Notes: a model not told the origin generated them from the letters alone. A stretch of DNA of 64,000 nt from Natronorubrum aibiense (GCF_009392895.1 NZ_CP045488.1:558001-622000), one strand, 5' to 3'; numbered from the stretch's first letter, positions 7,465 through 16,937 are shown. Translations and numbers: made by a program.

Positions 7465-9192
7465 ATGACGGAGACACCGCGGCTCGAGGCGTACCACTTC
7501 GACGAGCGGGAGTGGGACGACTACGAGCACTTGCGCGAGGCGTTCGAGTGGGAGATCCCGGAGCGGTTCAACATGGCGGCATACGTCTGCGACCGGTGGG
7601 GCGACCACGACGAGCGGGCGGATCACGTGGCGCTCTACGCCGAGGCTGAGAGTGGTGAACGCGAGCAGTACAGTTTCCGCGAGTTTCAGACGGTGACGAA
7701 CCGGCTGGCGAACGCGCTTTCCGACGCCGGCATCGAACACGGCGACCGGATCGGCGTCAACGCACCGCAGCGTCCGGAGACGGTGTTCGCACACGTCGCC
7801 GCCTGGAAACTCGGTGCCGTCTCCGTCCCGCTGTCGACGCTATTCGGCCCCGATGCGCTCGCCTACCGGCTCGACGACAGCGACGCGCGAGCCTGCATCG
7901 TCGATGCGTCGAACGTCGAGGCAGTCCGCGAGGCGGCTCCCGAGGTTCCATCGCTCGAGCGACTGTTGACCGTCGGTGACGTCGACGCCGACGAGGCGGG
8001 ACCCTCAACAGTCGACGAAGTCGACTTCTGGGACGCCCTCGAGGGGCGCTCGAGCGAGTTCGAGACCGTCGACACGGACGCCGAGGACGACGCGATCATC
8101 ATCTACACCAGCGGTACGACCGGCGAGCCGAAAGGCGTCCGCCACGCTCATCGGATGTTGCTCGGTCACCTGCCGCTGTTTCTGACGACGTTCTGTAACC
8201 TCGAGCGCGGGGCCGACGACGTTTACTGGACGCCCGCGGAGTGGGCGTGGATCGCGTCGCTGTTCGACGTCGTCATCCCGGGGCTGTACTACGGCAAGCC
8301 GGTCGTCGCCTACGACGGCGGCCCGTTCGACCCGGAGACGGCGTTCGAGATCGTCGAGCGCTACGAGGTGACGAACTTCTTCGCGCCGCCGACGGCGCTG
8401 CGAATGCTGATGCAGGTCGACGACCCTCGAGCCCGGTACGACGTCGATTCCGTGCGCGTGATCCCAAGCGGCGGGGAGTCGCTGGGCCAGAGCATCGTCG
8501 ACTGGGCCGAAGCGACGTTCGACGGCGCGGCGGTCCACGAGGGATATGGCCAGACGGAGGCGAACCTGCTCGTCGGCGACTGTACGGCCCTCACCGAGTT
8601 CCGCGAAGGAAAGATGGGGCTAGCCGCACCGGGTCACGACGTTCGGATCGTCGACCCCGAGACGGCAGAACCGACCGTCGACACGGGCGAGGTCGGCGAA
8701 ATCGCCGTCCGATACGCGGACAATCCCGTCTGCTTCAAGGAATATCTGAACAAGCCCGAGCGCACCGCACGCAAGGTCCGCAACGGCTGGCTGCTCACGG
8801 AAGACCTCGGGACGGTCGACGAGGACGGCTACGTCACGTTCAAGAGTCGCAAAGACGACGTGATCATCAGCGCCGGCTACCGGATCGGGCCCGAAGAGAT
8901 CGAGGAGAGTCTAGCCGGTCACGACGCGGTCGCCGACGCCGCCGTGATCGGCGTGCCCGACGACGAACGCGGCGAAGTGCCGAAGGCGTACGTCGTCACC
9001 GCCGAGGGAACTGATCTTGAGCGCGATACCGACGCCGAGGACGACCTCGAGGCCACCCTGCAAGCCCACGTCCGGGAGCGACTCGCCCAGTACGAGTACC
9101 CGCGGGCAATCGAGTTCGTGGACGAACTGCCGACGACGGCGACCGGGAAGATCCGGCGGGCGGATCTGCGCGACCGCGAGGGTCTCGAATAA
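7465..9192 (+). CDS. AMP-dependent acyl-CoA synthetase (medium-chain/acetate-type)
   Basis: 575 aa ANL-superfamily enzyme that activates a carboxylic acid to acyl-CoA through an acyl-adenylate. It shows the A3 motif YTSGTTGEPKG (214-224), the YGQTE A5 motif, the hinge region GWLLTEDLGTVDEDGYV, and the C-terminal A10 motif PTTATGKIRR with the catalytic Lys. The motif pattern resembles medium-chain/butyrate-type synthetases, but the substrate is not readable from sequence. About 220 nt of upstream sequence separates it from egsA; a short in-frame ORF there ends at an overlapping ATGA but looks spurious. Confidence 0.92.
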   Translation: MTETPRLEAYHFDEREWDDYEHLREAFEWEIPERFNMAAYVCDRWGDHDERADHVALYAEAESGEREQYSFREFQTVTNRLANALSDAGIEHGDRIGVNAPQRPETVFAHVAAWKLGAVSVPLSTLFGPDALAYRLDDSDARACIVDASNVEAVREAAPEVPSLERLLTVGDVDADEAGPSTVDEVDFWDALEGRSSEFETVDTDAEDDAIIIYTSGTTGEPKGVRHAHRMLLGHLPLFLTTFCNLERGADDVYWTPAEWAWIASLFDVVIPGLYYGKPVVAYDGGPFDPETAFEIVERYEVTNFFAPPTALRMLMQVDDPRARYDVDSVRVIPSGGESLGQSIVDWAEATFDGAAVHEGYGQTEANLLVGDCTALTEFREGKMGLAAPGHDVRIVDPETAEPTVDTGEVGEIAVRYADNPVCFKEYLNKPERTARKVRNGWLLTEDLGTVDEDGYVTFKSRKDDVIISAGYRIGPEEIEESLAGHDAVADAAVIGVPDDERGEVPKAYVVTAEGTDLERDTDAEDDLEATLQAHVRERLAQYEYPRAIEFVDELPTTATGKIRRADLRDREGLE

Positions 9193-9273
9193 GTGAAAGA
9201 GCGACACGAATCCATCTCGAGTCCGCCACGCTGACTTCGCCTATCGTTCGCGCGTCGCCATCACCGGGAGTTC

Positions 9274-11028
9274 TCAGTGCGAAATCCGCGTCGCTTCGTC
9301 GACGACAGCCGCCAGCTCCAGCCGGCGGAGGAGGGATCGAGTCGGTCGCCCCTGTCGGTCCCACTCGCGGGACGCGTAGTACTGCTCGAGCAGCGCGTCG
9401 AACGTCGACCGGTCGACGGCGGTTCCCTCGCTCGAGTCGTCGAGCGGTTCCGTCAGCGTCGCCGGCAACTCGTCGTCCGCTCGAGTGAACCCTTCGCGGA
9501 CGTTGAACAGGCGGACCAGCGTCCAGATCCGTTCGCCGACCTGCTCGAGGGCGGCCGACTCGAGGTCGTAGCCAACGGCGGCGAGCCACTCCGCCCCGTG
9601 GTCCGTCTCGAATACTTCCGCGAGAAAGTCGTCGACGATCAGACTCCACAGCACCGCCCGGCGGTTCTGTTCGGCGATCACGGCATCGACTCGGGAATCT
9701 CGATCCGGCGCGTCGCCGACGGCCTCGAGTTCGACCGGTCGGGCGCGGCGATGACAGCCGCCGCGATCGCTCGTGGCGTACGCCAGCGCCATCGTCTCAG
9801 CCCCGCGCGGATCGTACGAGGAGAGTTCCATCCCTTTCACAGTCGGAATCAGGTCCTCGCCGCCGAAGCGCTCGACCGCAGCCTCGACGCCGGCCGCGAG
9901 CGCCTCGCCGAGCGGTGTCGACTGATAGACGATTTCGTCGATGAGCGTCCGTGCGACGGCCTCGTCGCCGAACGAGAGGTCGCGGTCGATCACACCCTCC
10001 TGACTCGCCCGCACCGCCCACGCGATCGCGTTGCCCACCGTGATCACGTCCATCGCGAGCCGATCACAGACCGCGCCCAGCGTCGCGACGGCGCCGAAGT
10101 CGTCGATACCGAGCCCCGCGCCGAGCACGATCGGCGTCGCGCCGCGGGGAACGCTCTCACCCTCGTCGCTGTCGACTCGGAACCCGCCCGGGACGGGGTC
10201 GTCGGGACGCTCCCGTCCGTTGGCTCGCTCGCGGACGCGCTGGATACCTATGTCTTCGGTGCCTTCGAACTGCCCCTCCTGCCAGCCCCGAGTCGGGAGC
10301 ACGCCGACCTCGTTGGCGAAGTCGACCGTCTCGAGGGTATCGCTGGCTGCCAGCCACCGGCCGGCGTCGCTTTCGGCGAACGCCTCGCCGTACTCCGCTC
10401 GGAGGGAGGGCAATCCGTCCGGTGGCGGATCGCGGGCGACGACGGCCTTCAGATTCTTCGACCCCATCACGGTCCCCGCACCACCCCGACCGGCGTGGTG
10501 ATCGCCGCCGTCCGAAGCGATCGTCGCGTACCGGACGCCACTCTCTCCAGCGGGCCCGATACAGGCGACCGCGCTGTCCGGAAACCGCTCGCAGGTCGCT
10601 TTGGCATCGCACCCCCACAGATCCGCGGCCGGCTCGAGCGTCGCCTCGCCGTCGGCGATCGACAGCACGACCGGTTCGTCGGCGCGTCCCGTCACGAGGA
10701 TTCCGAGGTGATCCGCCAGCGAGCCGGCCAGTCGTCCGGGGAACGTCCCGCCGCCGTAGGAGTCCAGAAACGCCCCCGTCAACGGCGATTTCGTGATCGC
10801 CGCGTACCGCTGTTCGCCGGGCGTATAGCCCGTCAGCGGTCCCACCATGAATAGCAGGATGTTGGCCGGTGCTTCCGGATCCGTCCCCGGCTCGAGTTCC
10901 TCGTAGAGATAGCGCGCGCCCACGCCCTTGCCTCCGACGTAGTGCTCGAGCCACCGCTCGGGAATCTCGCTGCTCGTCGTTCGTTCGGCAGAGAGGTCGA
11001 CCCGCAGTATCCTGTCCGCGTGGGGCAT
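9274..11028 (-). CDS. aldehyde:ferredoxin oxidoreductase family protein lacking the [4Fe-4S] cysteines
   Basis: 584 aa from the ATG at 11028 (MPHADRILRVDLS). Tungstopterin-domain motifs are clear: GGKGVGARYLYEEL, TKSPLTGAFLDSYGGG, GRGGAGTVMGSKNLKAV, and near the C-terminus ERIWTLVRLFNVREGFTR. In canonical AOR a CxxCxxxC motif precedes the GIDD helix, and a fourth Cys lies near the end; both bind the cluster that wires the cofactor to ferredoxin. Here the first region has no Cys at all before VLGAGLGIDD, and the later one reads RAVLWSLIVDDFLAEV. The protein may bind the pterin cofactor without the usual electron route, or have lost AOR activity. It is convergent with the acyl-CoA synthetase. 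Confidence 0.85.
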   Translation of the reverse strand: MPHADRILRVDLSAERTTSSEIPERWLEHYVGGKGVGARYLYEELEPGTDPEAPANILLFMVGPLTGYTPGEQRYAAITKSPLTGAFLDSYGGGTFPGRLAGSLADHLGILVTGRADEPVVLSIADGEATLEPAADLWGCDAKATCERFPDSAVACIGPAGESGVRYATIASDGGDHHAGRGGAGTVMGSKNLKAVVARDPPPDGLPSLRAEYGEAFAESDAGRWLAASDTLETVDFANEVGVLPTRGWQEGQFEGTEDIGIQRVRERANGRERPDDPVPGGFRVDSDEGESVPRGATPIVLGAGLGIDDFGAVATLGAVCDRLAMDVITVGNAIAWAVRASQEGVIDRDLSFGDEAVARTLIDEIVYQSTPLGEALAAGVEAAVERFGGEDLIPTVKGMELSSYDPRGAETMALAYATSDRGGCHRRARPVELEAVGDAPDRDSRVDAVIAEQNRRAVLWSLIVDDFLAEVFETDHGAEWLAAVGYDLESAALEQVGERIWTLVRLFNVREGFTRADDELPATLTEPLDDSSEGTAVDRSTFDALLEQYYASREWDRQGRPTRSLLRRLELAAVVDEATRISH

Positions 11029-11093
11029 GACACGGTGTTCGTGGTTGGCACTGATTAGTGTCATGCCGTCGCAAGGGGTGGTTCTCGTCCGCG

Positions 11094-12914
11094 CTAGCCG
11101 AGGTGTTCGTCGAGGAAGGCCGCGATTTCGGAGTACGCTTCGATACGATTCTCGAGTTTCGAGAAGCCGTGCCCTTCGTCGTCGAAGATCAGCTTGCGGA
11201 CCGGGACACCCTGTTCTTCGGCCTTCTCGGCGATCTGTTCGGCCTCGCCGACCGGAACGCGCGGGTCGTTCTCGCCGTGGAGGACGAACAGCGGGGCTTC
11301 GATCCGCTCGATATTGTTCGTCGGTGAGATCTTTTCCAAGAACTCGCGGTCGTTCTCGAGGCTACCGTACTCGGCCTCGCGCAGTTCGCGCCGCCAATCG
11401 CCAGTGTTCTCGAGGAAGGTGACGAAGTTGGCGATGCCGACGACGTCGACGCCGGCCGCCCAGAGGTCGGGGTACTCGGTGAGCGCGGCGAGCACCATGA
11501 ACCCGCCGTAGGAGCCGCCCTTGGCCGCGATTCGGTCGGGGTCGACGGCGGGGTGGTCGTGGAGCCACTCGACGCAGGCCTCGATATCGGCCACCGAATC
11601 CATCCGCTTTTCGACGTCGTCGAGAGCGGCGTAGTCAGCCCCGTAGCCCGCCGAGCCGCGGACGTTCGGCTCGAAGTAAGCGTAGCCTCGATCGACGAAG
11701 TACTGTTTGACACTCGAGAACGACGGCCGACGCTGACTCTCGGGCCCACCGTGGATGTCGACGATGACGGGCGTCTGGCCGTCCTCGGCGTCGTCGGGCA
11801 GCGTGAGGAAGGCGGGTACCTCGAGCCCATCGAAGCTCTCGACGTGGACGAGCTCGGATTCGTCGAACGACGCGCGGGGAATTCCCGCCGTCGGGGCGTC
11901 GGTCCAGCGCTCGGCCTCACCGGTCTCGACGTCGACCACGAACACGTTCGTGTTGACCGTATCGCCAGTGGTAGAGAGCGCGAAACGCTCTGCATCGGGG
12001 TCGAAGCTCACGCCGCCGGAGATGCCACCCGGCAGGTCGGGGTCGGGGAACGTCTCGAAGTCGGTCGGGTCGTCGGCGTCGAACTCGCCGACAGTCAGCT
12101 CGGTGTAACCTTCGACGTTTCGCGAGTAGACGAACCGGCCCGTCTCGTCGTCCAGTGCGATGCCGTCGACGTTCCATCCGTCTCCCTCGGCAACGGTCTC
12201 GAGCGCACCGTTCTCGAGGTCGAGATACGCCAAATACAGCGTGTCGGCATCGCCCTCGTCGGTGACGAGATAGACGCCCTCCCCGTCGGGGGCCCAACTG
12301 GCGCTCCCGTAGCGGATGTCGCCCTCGTGGGGCGTGAGGTGCTCGAGTTCAGGCTCGTCGGCCTCGAGGTCGAGCACGTACAGGTCCTGATCGAAGTTGG
12401 AGTACGCCTGCGAAACCAACAGGCGAGAGTCGTCGGGGCTCCACCCCGACAGCGAGAGCCAGCCGTCGCCTTCGTAGACGAGCGTCGCTTCGTCGCCGAT
12501 CTCGTCTCGGCCCTGCACGTAGATGTCGAAGACGGACTCGTCACGGCGGTTCGATGCGAACGCGAAACGCTCGCCGTCGTGACTCCAGCCGCCCCATCGG
12601 TGTTTCGCGTCGGGCATCGCCGTCAGGTTCTCGATGACGCCCGTCTCGGCGTCCAGTCGGAACAGTTGGGCGCGCTCGTTGCCACCCTCGTCCATCCCGA
12701 AGATCAGTTCGGGACACTCGGGCGACCACGAGGCGAACGTCACGCGCTCGTCGTAGAACGTTCGCTGCTCGGGCCACGCGCGGGGGGCCTCGAGCGTCCA
12801 GACCTGTGCGGTGCCGGTCGTGTCCATTAGAAACGAGAGTCGGTCACCCTCGGGACCGAACGACGTACCGTAGGCGCTGCGAATGTTGAGATAGCGGTCG
12901 ATCTCGTAGCTCAT
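11094..12914 (-). CDS. S9 family prolyl oligopeptidase / acylaminoacyl-peptidase-like
   Basis: 606 aa. The N-terminal two-thirds are WD40/TolB-type beta-propeller repeats (SWSPECPELIFG, WSHDGERFAFASN, WSPDDSRLLVSQ, WAPDGEGVYLVTD). The C-terminal alpha/beta-hydrolase domain has the catalytic triad S468 (GGSYGGF), D550 (GENDPRVPV) and H582 (DEGHGFSK). S9C-type enzymes cleave short or N-acylated peptides in the cytosol. There is no signal peptide. Its start is about 300 nt from the divergent Asp-rich gene. Function by family is solid; the substrate is unknown. Confidence 0.93.
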   Translation of the reverse strand: MSYEIDRYLNIRSAYGTSFGPEGDRLSFLMDTTGTAQVWTLEAPRAWPEQRTFYDERVTFASWSPECPELIFGMDEGGNERAQLFRLDAETGVIENLTAMPDAKHRWGGWSHDGERFAFASNRRDESVFDIYVQGRDEIGDEATLVYEGDGWLSLSGWSPDDSRLLVSQAYSNFDQDLYVLDLEADEPELEHLTPHEGDIRYGSASWAPDGEGVYLVTDEGDADTLYLAYLDLENGALETVAEGDGWNVDGIALDDETGRFVYSRNVEGYTELTVGEFDADDPTDFETFPDPDLPGGISGGVSFDPDAERFALSTTGDTVNTNVFVVDVETGEAERWTDAPTAGIPRASFDESELVHVESFDGLEVPAFLTLPDDAEDGQTPVIVDIHGGPESQRRPSFSSVKQYFVDRGYAYFEPNVRGSAGYGADYAALDDVEKRMDSVADIEACVEWLHDHPAVDPDRIAAKGGSYGGFMVLAALTEYPDLWAAGVDVVGIANFVTFLENTGDWRRELREAEYGSLENDREFLEKISPTNNIERIEAPLFVLHGENDPRVPVGEAEQIAEKAEEQGVPVRKLIFDDEGHGFSKLENRIEAYSEIAAFLDEHLG

Positions 12915-13223
12915 ATACGCAAGTCTCGGCTCGAGGCGGTAGTCGTTTGGGTTGCGGAGAACGGGTGACAGCTCGGTACTCGGTCGAAGTGAAAGCCATC
13001 ATGAGGGGGACGACAACGCGCCGAGCCGATACAGTGGCAGCGCGTGAAGGGTGTGCAAGTACCGTTCAGCCCCTCTCGTAGGCAGTCCCTACACCACGTC
13101 AAGCAGCCAGACGACGGGCTTCGGACGGCAGCGCTCGACACCTACCCGAACGAATGGTCGGTCGGGAGATACGGGACTGAATGCCATGCGTAACAAAAGT
13201 CGTCGCTATGCATCCGTCGACTA
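12915..13223. other. divergent intergenic region, no gene seen
   Basis: 309 nt between the peptidase start and the Asp-rich gene. No small ORF has coding character. A sequence resembling half of the origin box (GATACAGTGGCA at 13028) occurs here but lacks correct spacing to its G-tract. It must hold the promoters of both genes, yet no strong TATA box is evident. Confidence 0.4.
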
Positions 13224-13988
13224 ATGACCCAAACAGGCGGGAGCGACGACGGGGGTGCGTCGACGAGGGCTGTCCTCGTAACGATTCTCGTCGTCCTCGT
13301 TGCGTTCGGACTGACGATCGCAGCCGTCGGCAGTGGCTTCTCGAGCGACGACGGGACGACCGACGTCGGTGACGATGCGAGCAGCGGCGCCGACTCGAGC
13401 GAGTACGAAGTGGCAGACAACGAATCCGGAGCCGGCGACACCGGGGCTGACGACGGGAGTGACGACTCCGAAGATGACGGCGGCAGTGACGACAGCGACG
13501 AGGATGATGACAGCGACGAGGACGATGATAGCGACGAGGACGATGACAGCGACGAGGATGATGACAGCGACGAGGATTCGGAGGGAGACGCTGACGACGC
13601 TGACGACGATTCGGATGAAGACGATGCGGACAACGCTGACGAAGATGAAGACGACGCTGACGATGACGAGGACGGGGCGGAAGACGATGATGATGCTGAC
13701 GACGACGATAGTGACGACGAGGACGGATCAGCGGGCGACGATGACGGTGATGACGGTGAGGACGACAGTGATGACGAACCCGAAGCCAGTGATGAAGACG
13801 ACGCAGCTGATGACGACGGCGACGACAGCGACGAAACGGATGGCGATGACGACAGTAGTGACAGCGGTGATAGCAGCGAGGGCGACGACAGCGACGAAAC
13901 AGACGACGATGACGACAGCAGCGACGATGACGGCGGCATCACCGAGCGACTCTCCGAGTTCTTCGATGGGACGGACGACGACGAGTAG
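13224..13988 (+). CDS. extremely Asp-rich, N-terminally anchored acidic protein
   Basis: 254 aa. Residues about 16-37 form one hydrophobic segment after a short charged N-terminus, which can act as a signal anchor. The remainder is almost only D, S, E and G, with near-perfect SDEDD tandem repeats (about residues 89-115) and then degenerate DD-rich sequence up to a more normal C-terminal tail (ITERLSEFFDG). The topology implies a long polyanionic domain outside or at the membrane. It could bind cations or water at the cell surface; no enzymatic motif is visible. The DNA is a GAC-rich microsatellite-like tract, so repeat number may vary between strains. Confidence 0.75.
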   Translation: MTQTGGSDDGGASTRAVLVTILVVLVAFGLTIAAVGSGFSSDDGTTDVGDDASSGADSSEYEVADNESGAGDTGADDGSDDSEDDGGSDDSDEDDDSDEDDDSDEDDDSDEDDDSDEDSEGDADDADDDSDEDDADNADEDEDDADDDEDGAEDDDDADDDDSDDEDGSAGDDDGDDGEDDSDDEPEASDEDDAADDDGDDSDETDGDDDSSDSGDSSEGDDSDETDDDDDSSDDDGGITERLSEFFDGTDDDE

Positions 13989-14043
13989 CGCTCGGTGTCG
14001 ACGGAGATGACAACCGACGCGACTGACTCGAGAAAAGAAGTGA

Positions 14044-14050
14044 TTTTTTA
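14044..14050 (+). promoter_or_regulatory. TATA-like box of the glycosyltransferase gene
   Basis: TTTTTTA is centred 28 nt upstream of the ATG at 14075 in otherwise GC-rich DNA, which fits a leaderless transcript. Confidence 0.55.
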
Positions 14051-14074
14051 TCCCGTCCCTGCGTCGCGCGTCAT

Positions 14075-15136
14075 ATGCGTATTGCGTTCGTCTCGTTCGA
14101 AACGGTCTTTCACCGCGATACCGAGACGAACCAGCGGTTTCAGACCGTCCTCGAGCAACTCGCGGCCAGCGGTCACGACGTCCACTGTTACTGTGCCGAG
14201 TTCTGGGCCGACGAGTCCTCGACCGTCGAGCGAGACGGAATCACCTACCACGGCGTCGCCACGGGCCTCGAGGCCCGTGGCTCGTTTCTCGCCCGGCTAC
14301 CGTTCGTCCTCGCCGGGTCGAGTCCCGACGTCGTCCATGCGACCGCACAGCCGCCGACAGCGGTGCTCGCAGCCAGCGTGGGAGCCACGCTCGCCCGTGT
14401 GCCGCTAGTCGTCGAGTGGTACGGCGACGGCGGTCTCGCCGACGATCGGTGGACGCGACTGGCGGCGGCCCGCGGCGCTCGTATTCTCACGCCGTCCGAA
14501 CTCGTCGCGACGTGGGTCCGCGAACGCGGGGCTGACGGCGACCGCGTCGAGACGGTGCCGAACCCGGTCGATCTCGAGCGCATCCGAGACGTGCCGGCGG
14601 GCGATCGGGTCGACGTGATCTACGCCCGCCGACTCGACGAGGGGGCGAACCTCGAGAGCCTGTTGCTCGCGCTGGCGGAGCTTCGCGATCGCGACTGGCA
14701 GACGACCGTCATCGGCGACGGCCCCGAACGGGCGACGTACGAACGGCTGGCGAGCGATCTGCGGATCGACGACCGGATCACGTTCGCCGGCGACTGCTCG
14801 CTCGAGGAACGCATCGCCGCCTACCGTGGCGCACACGTCTTCGCGCAGACAGCCGAACACTGCGTGTTCCCGACGGAGATGCTGTGGGCGCTGGCAGCGG
14901 GCTGTGTCGGCATCGTCGAGTACCACGTCGACTCGAGCGCCCACGAACTCGTCGAGGGCTGGGATCGCGGCTTCCGAACGACGAGCGAAGCGGAACTCGC
15001 CGACGCCATCCTCGAGGCCGGCGACCTCGAGTACCGCGCGTTCGACGACCGCTTTGCCGACTACGATCGCTCGGCCGTCACCGAGGCATATCTCGAGCAG
15101 TATCGAACGCTACAAGAGGAGTACGGACTGCTGTAG
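14075..15136 (+). CDS. GT4-type glycosyltransferase
   Basis: 353 aa, GT-B fold. The N-terminal half starts with MRIAFVSFETVFHRDTE, typical of retaining glycosyltransferases. The C-terminal half carries VPNPVDLERI, VIYARRLDEGANLESLLLALAEL, TVIGDGPERATYERLA and a sugar-nucleotide region ending in PTEMLWALAAGCVGIVE, where the usual E-x7-E is modified. It probably adds a sugar to a lipid, glycan or S-layer glycoprotein precursor at the cytosolic membrane face. No other glycosylation genes are adjacent, so the pathway is open. Confidence 0.87.
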   Translation: MRIAFVSFETVFHRDTETNQRFQTVLEQLAASGHDVHCYCAEFWADESSTVERDGITYHGVATGLEARGSFLARLPFVLAGSSPDVVHATAQPPTAVLAASVGATLARVPLVVEWYGDGGLADDRWTRLAAARGARILTPSELVATWVRERGADGDRVETVPNPVDLERIRDVPAGDRVDVIYARRLDEGANLESLLLALAELRDRDWQTTVIGDGPERATYERLASDLRIDDRITFAGDCSLEERIAAYRGAHVFAQTAEHCVFPTEMLWALAAGCVGIVEYHVDSSAHELVEGWDRGFRTTSEAELADAILEAGDLEYRAFDDRFADYDRSAVTEAYLEQYRTLQEEYGLL

Positions 15137-15193
15137 GCGTCGGCGATAAAATACGAACCGGGCTCGAGCGCGGACGCCTCGAGCGGGGGATGG

Positions 15194-15201
15194 CTATATA
15201 T
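15194..15201 (+). promoter_or_regulatory. TATA box of the HIT gene
   Basis: CTATATAT is centred about 26 nt before the ATG at 15224, indicating a leaderless mRNA. Confidence 0.65.
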
Positions 15202-15223
15202 CCGTCCGAGAGAACGTTCGAAT

Positions 15224-15634
15224 ATGACTGCTGAGTGTGAGTTTTGTCGTATCGTAGCCGGCGACCAGTCGGCGCACGTCCTCTACGAAGACGAGCGAAC
15301 CCTCGCCTTTCTCGATCGCAACCCGGCCGTGACGGGACACACGCTCGTCGTGCCGCGCAGTCACGAGGAAGATGCACTGACGATCGACGAACCGACCGCG
15401 AGCGCGGTCTTCGAGACGGTTCGAACCGTCGCGGTGGCGCTGGAGACGGCGCTCGAGCCGGACGGATTCAGCGTCTTTCACACCAGCGGGCCGCTGGTCG
15501 GCGACATCGATCACGCCCACGTTCATCTCGTTCCCCGAAGCGAGGACGACGACGTGGCGCTGTCGCTGACGCGGGGTCAGCTGACTGACGAGGAAGCGGC
15601 CCGTCTAGCGGATCGCGTTCGAGCGGTACTATAA
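15224..15634 (+). CDS. HIT family nucleotide hydrolase/transferase
   Basis: 136 aa. The histidine triad is H97-A-H99-V-H101 (DHAHVHLVP), and the zinc-type ligands C5 and C8 and a PRSH motif (H47) are present as in Hint-like proteins. Such enzymes cleave nucleoside phosphoramidates or dinucleoside polyphosphates. It is a short single gene with its own TATA box, convergent with trpB (27 nt apart). Confidence 0.93.
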   Translation: MTAECEFCRIVAGDQSAHVLYEDERTLAFLDRNPAVTGHTLVVPRSHEEDALTIDEPTASAVFETVRTVAVALETALEPDGFSVFHTSGPLVGDIDHAHVHLVPRSEDDDVALSLTRGQLTDEEAARLADRVRAVL

Positions 15635-15661
15635 AAACGGTGAAAACGGCGGTCGCCGCGA

Positions 15662-16813
15662 TCAGAGGTTGAACTTCGACGCCGCGGTTTCCATGTCCTT
15701 GTCGCCGCGTCCGGAGAGGTTCACGAGGATCGTTTCGTGCTCACCCGCTTCGGCGAGCTGGATCGCACGGGCGATGCCGTGGCTGGACTCGAGCGCCGGG
15801 ATGATTCCCTCAGTCTCGCTGAGTTCGCGGAATGCCGCGAGCGCTTCCTCGTCGGTGACGCCCGTGTACTCACAGCGGCCGATAGCCTTGTACATAGCGT
15901 GTTCGGGGCCGACACCGGGGTAATCGAGGCCCGCGGAGACGGAGTGAACCTCGACGTCGTCGTCGATCACACGCGTTTTCATCCCGTGGATGACGTCGTC
16001 TTTCCCTTTCGCGAGCGGGGCCGCGTGGCGACTCGAGTCGGCTCCTTCGCCGCCGCCTTCGGCACCGTAGAAGTCGACGTCGTCGTCGCGGAACGCATGA
16101 AAGAGACCGATCGCGTTCGACCCACCGCCGACGCAGGCGACGGCCGCGTCGGGTAACTCGCCCGTTCGCTCCTGGAACTGTTCGCGGGCCTCCCGACCGA
16201 TGACGCTCTGGAAGTCCCGAACCATCCGCGGGAACGGGTCGGGGCCGACGACGCTACCCACGAGGTAGTGGGTGTCGTCGACGTTCTCGGCGAAGTCCTC
16301 GAGCGCCGCGTCGACGGCGTCGGCGAGGCCTTCGTCGCCGCGAGTCACTTCGTTGACCTCGGCACCCATCAGCCGCATCCGGAAGACGTTCATCTCCTGT
16401 CGGGCGACATCTTTCGCGCCCATGTAAATCTCCGTCTCGAGGTCGAGCAACGCGCCGACCATCGCGGTCGCGGTGCCGTGTTGGCCGGCCCCGGTCTCGG
16501 CAATGATGCGGTCGCGGCCGCTCTGTTTGGCTAGCAGGGCCTGTCCGAGTGCGTTGTTGATCTTGTGGGCCCCGCCGTGGAGCAGGTCCTCTCGCTTGAG
16601 GTAGATGTCGGCACCGTACCGGTCGCTCAGCGTGCTCGCGTAGTACAGCGGCGTCGGTCGGCCGGCAAACGTCTCGAGCAACTCACGCAGCTCCGAACGG
16701 AACGCGTCAGTGTCGGCGACCTCGTCGTAGGCGGTCGCGAGCTGCTCGAGTGGTTCCTGCAGGGGATCGGGAACGTGGCGTCCGCCGTACCCCTCGAACG
16801 CGCCATTAGACAT
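15662..16813 (-). CDS. trpB: tryptophan synthase beta subunit
   Basis: 383 aa from the ATG at 16813 (MSNGAFEGYGGRHVP); an upstream in-frame start is rejected because haloarchaeal TrpB begins here. The PLP lysine is K84 in HGGAHKINN, followed by ETGAGQHGTATA and the phosphate loop GGGSNA; the C-terminus is NLSGRGDKDM. It condenses indole with serine to give tryptophan in complex with TrpA. Neither trpA nor trpC is adjacent, unlike the usual haloarchaeal trpCBA cluster, so this is an isolated copy, possibly a second beta subunit. Confidence 0.93.
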   Translation of the reverse strand: MSNGAFEGYGGRHVPDPLQEPLEQLATAYDEVADTDAFRSELRELLETFAGRPTPLYYASTLSDRYGADIYLKREDLLHGGAHKINNALGQALLAKQSGRDRIIAETGAGQHGTATAMVGALLDLETEIYMGAKDVARQEMNVFRMRLMGAEVNEVTRGDEGLADAVDAALEDFAENVDDTHYLVGSVVGPDPFPRMVRDFQSVIGREAREQFQERTGELPDAAVACVGGGSNAIGLFHAFRDDDVDFYGAEGGGEGADSSRHAAPLAKGKDDVIHGMKTRVIDDDVEVHSVSAGLDYPGVGPEHAMYKAIGRCEYTGVTDEEALAAFRELSETEGIIPALESSHGIARAIQLAEAGEHETILVNLSGRGDKDMETAASKFNL

Positions 16814-16937
16814 ATGTCGGCCAGTCGCACCCGGACGGTAAATATATTCTGACCCCGTCGCGACCGGGGAACTGTGCAGCCGAAGAGACAGCAATTGTTT
16901 CCGGAATCTCCAACGATCGACGGTCCGTCGAACGCCG

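Noticed and set aside
7247-7468. Small ORF with ATGA overlap to the acyl-CoA synthetase
   Set aside because: Composition is not coding-like and no promoter suits a leader peptide; the overlap is likely chance.
13028-13055. Sequence resembling an origin box (GATACAGTGGCA ... AGGGTGTG)
   Set aside because: Spacer is 8 nt instead of 4, one core mismatch, single copy, and 32 kb from the origin array.
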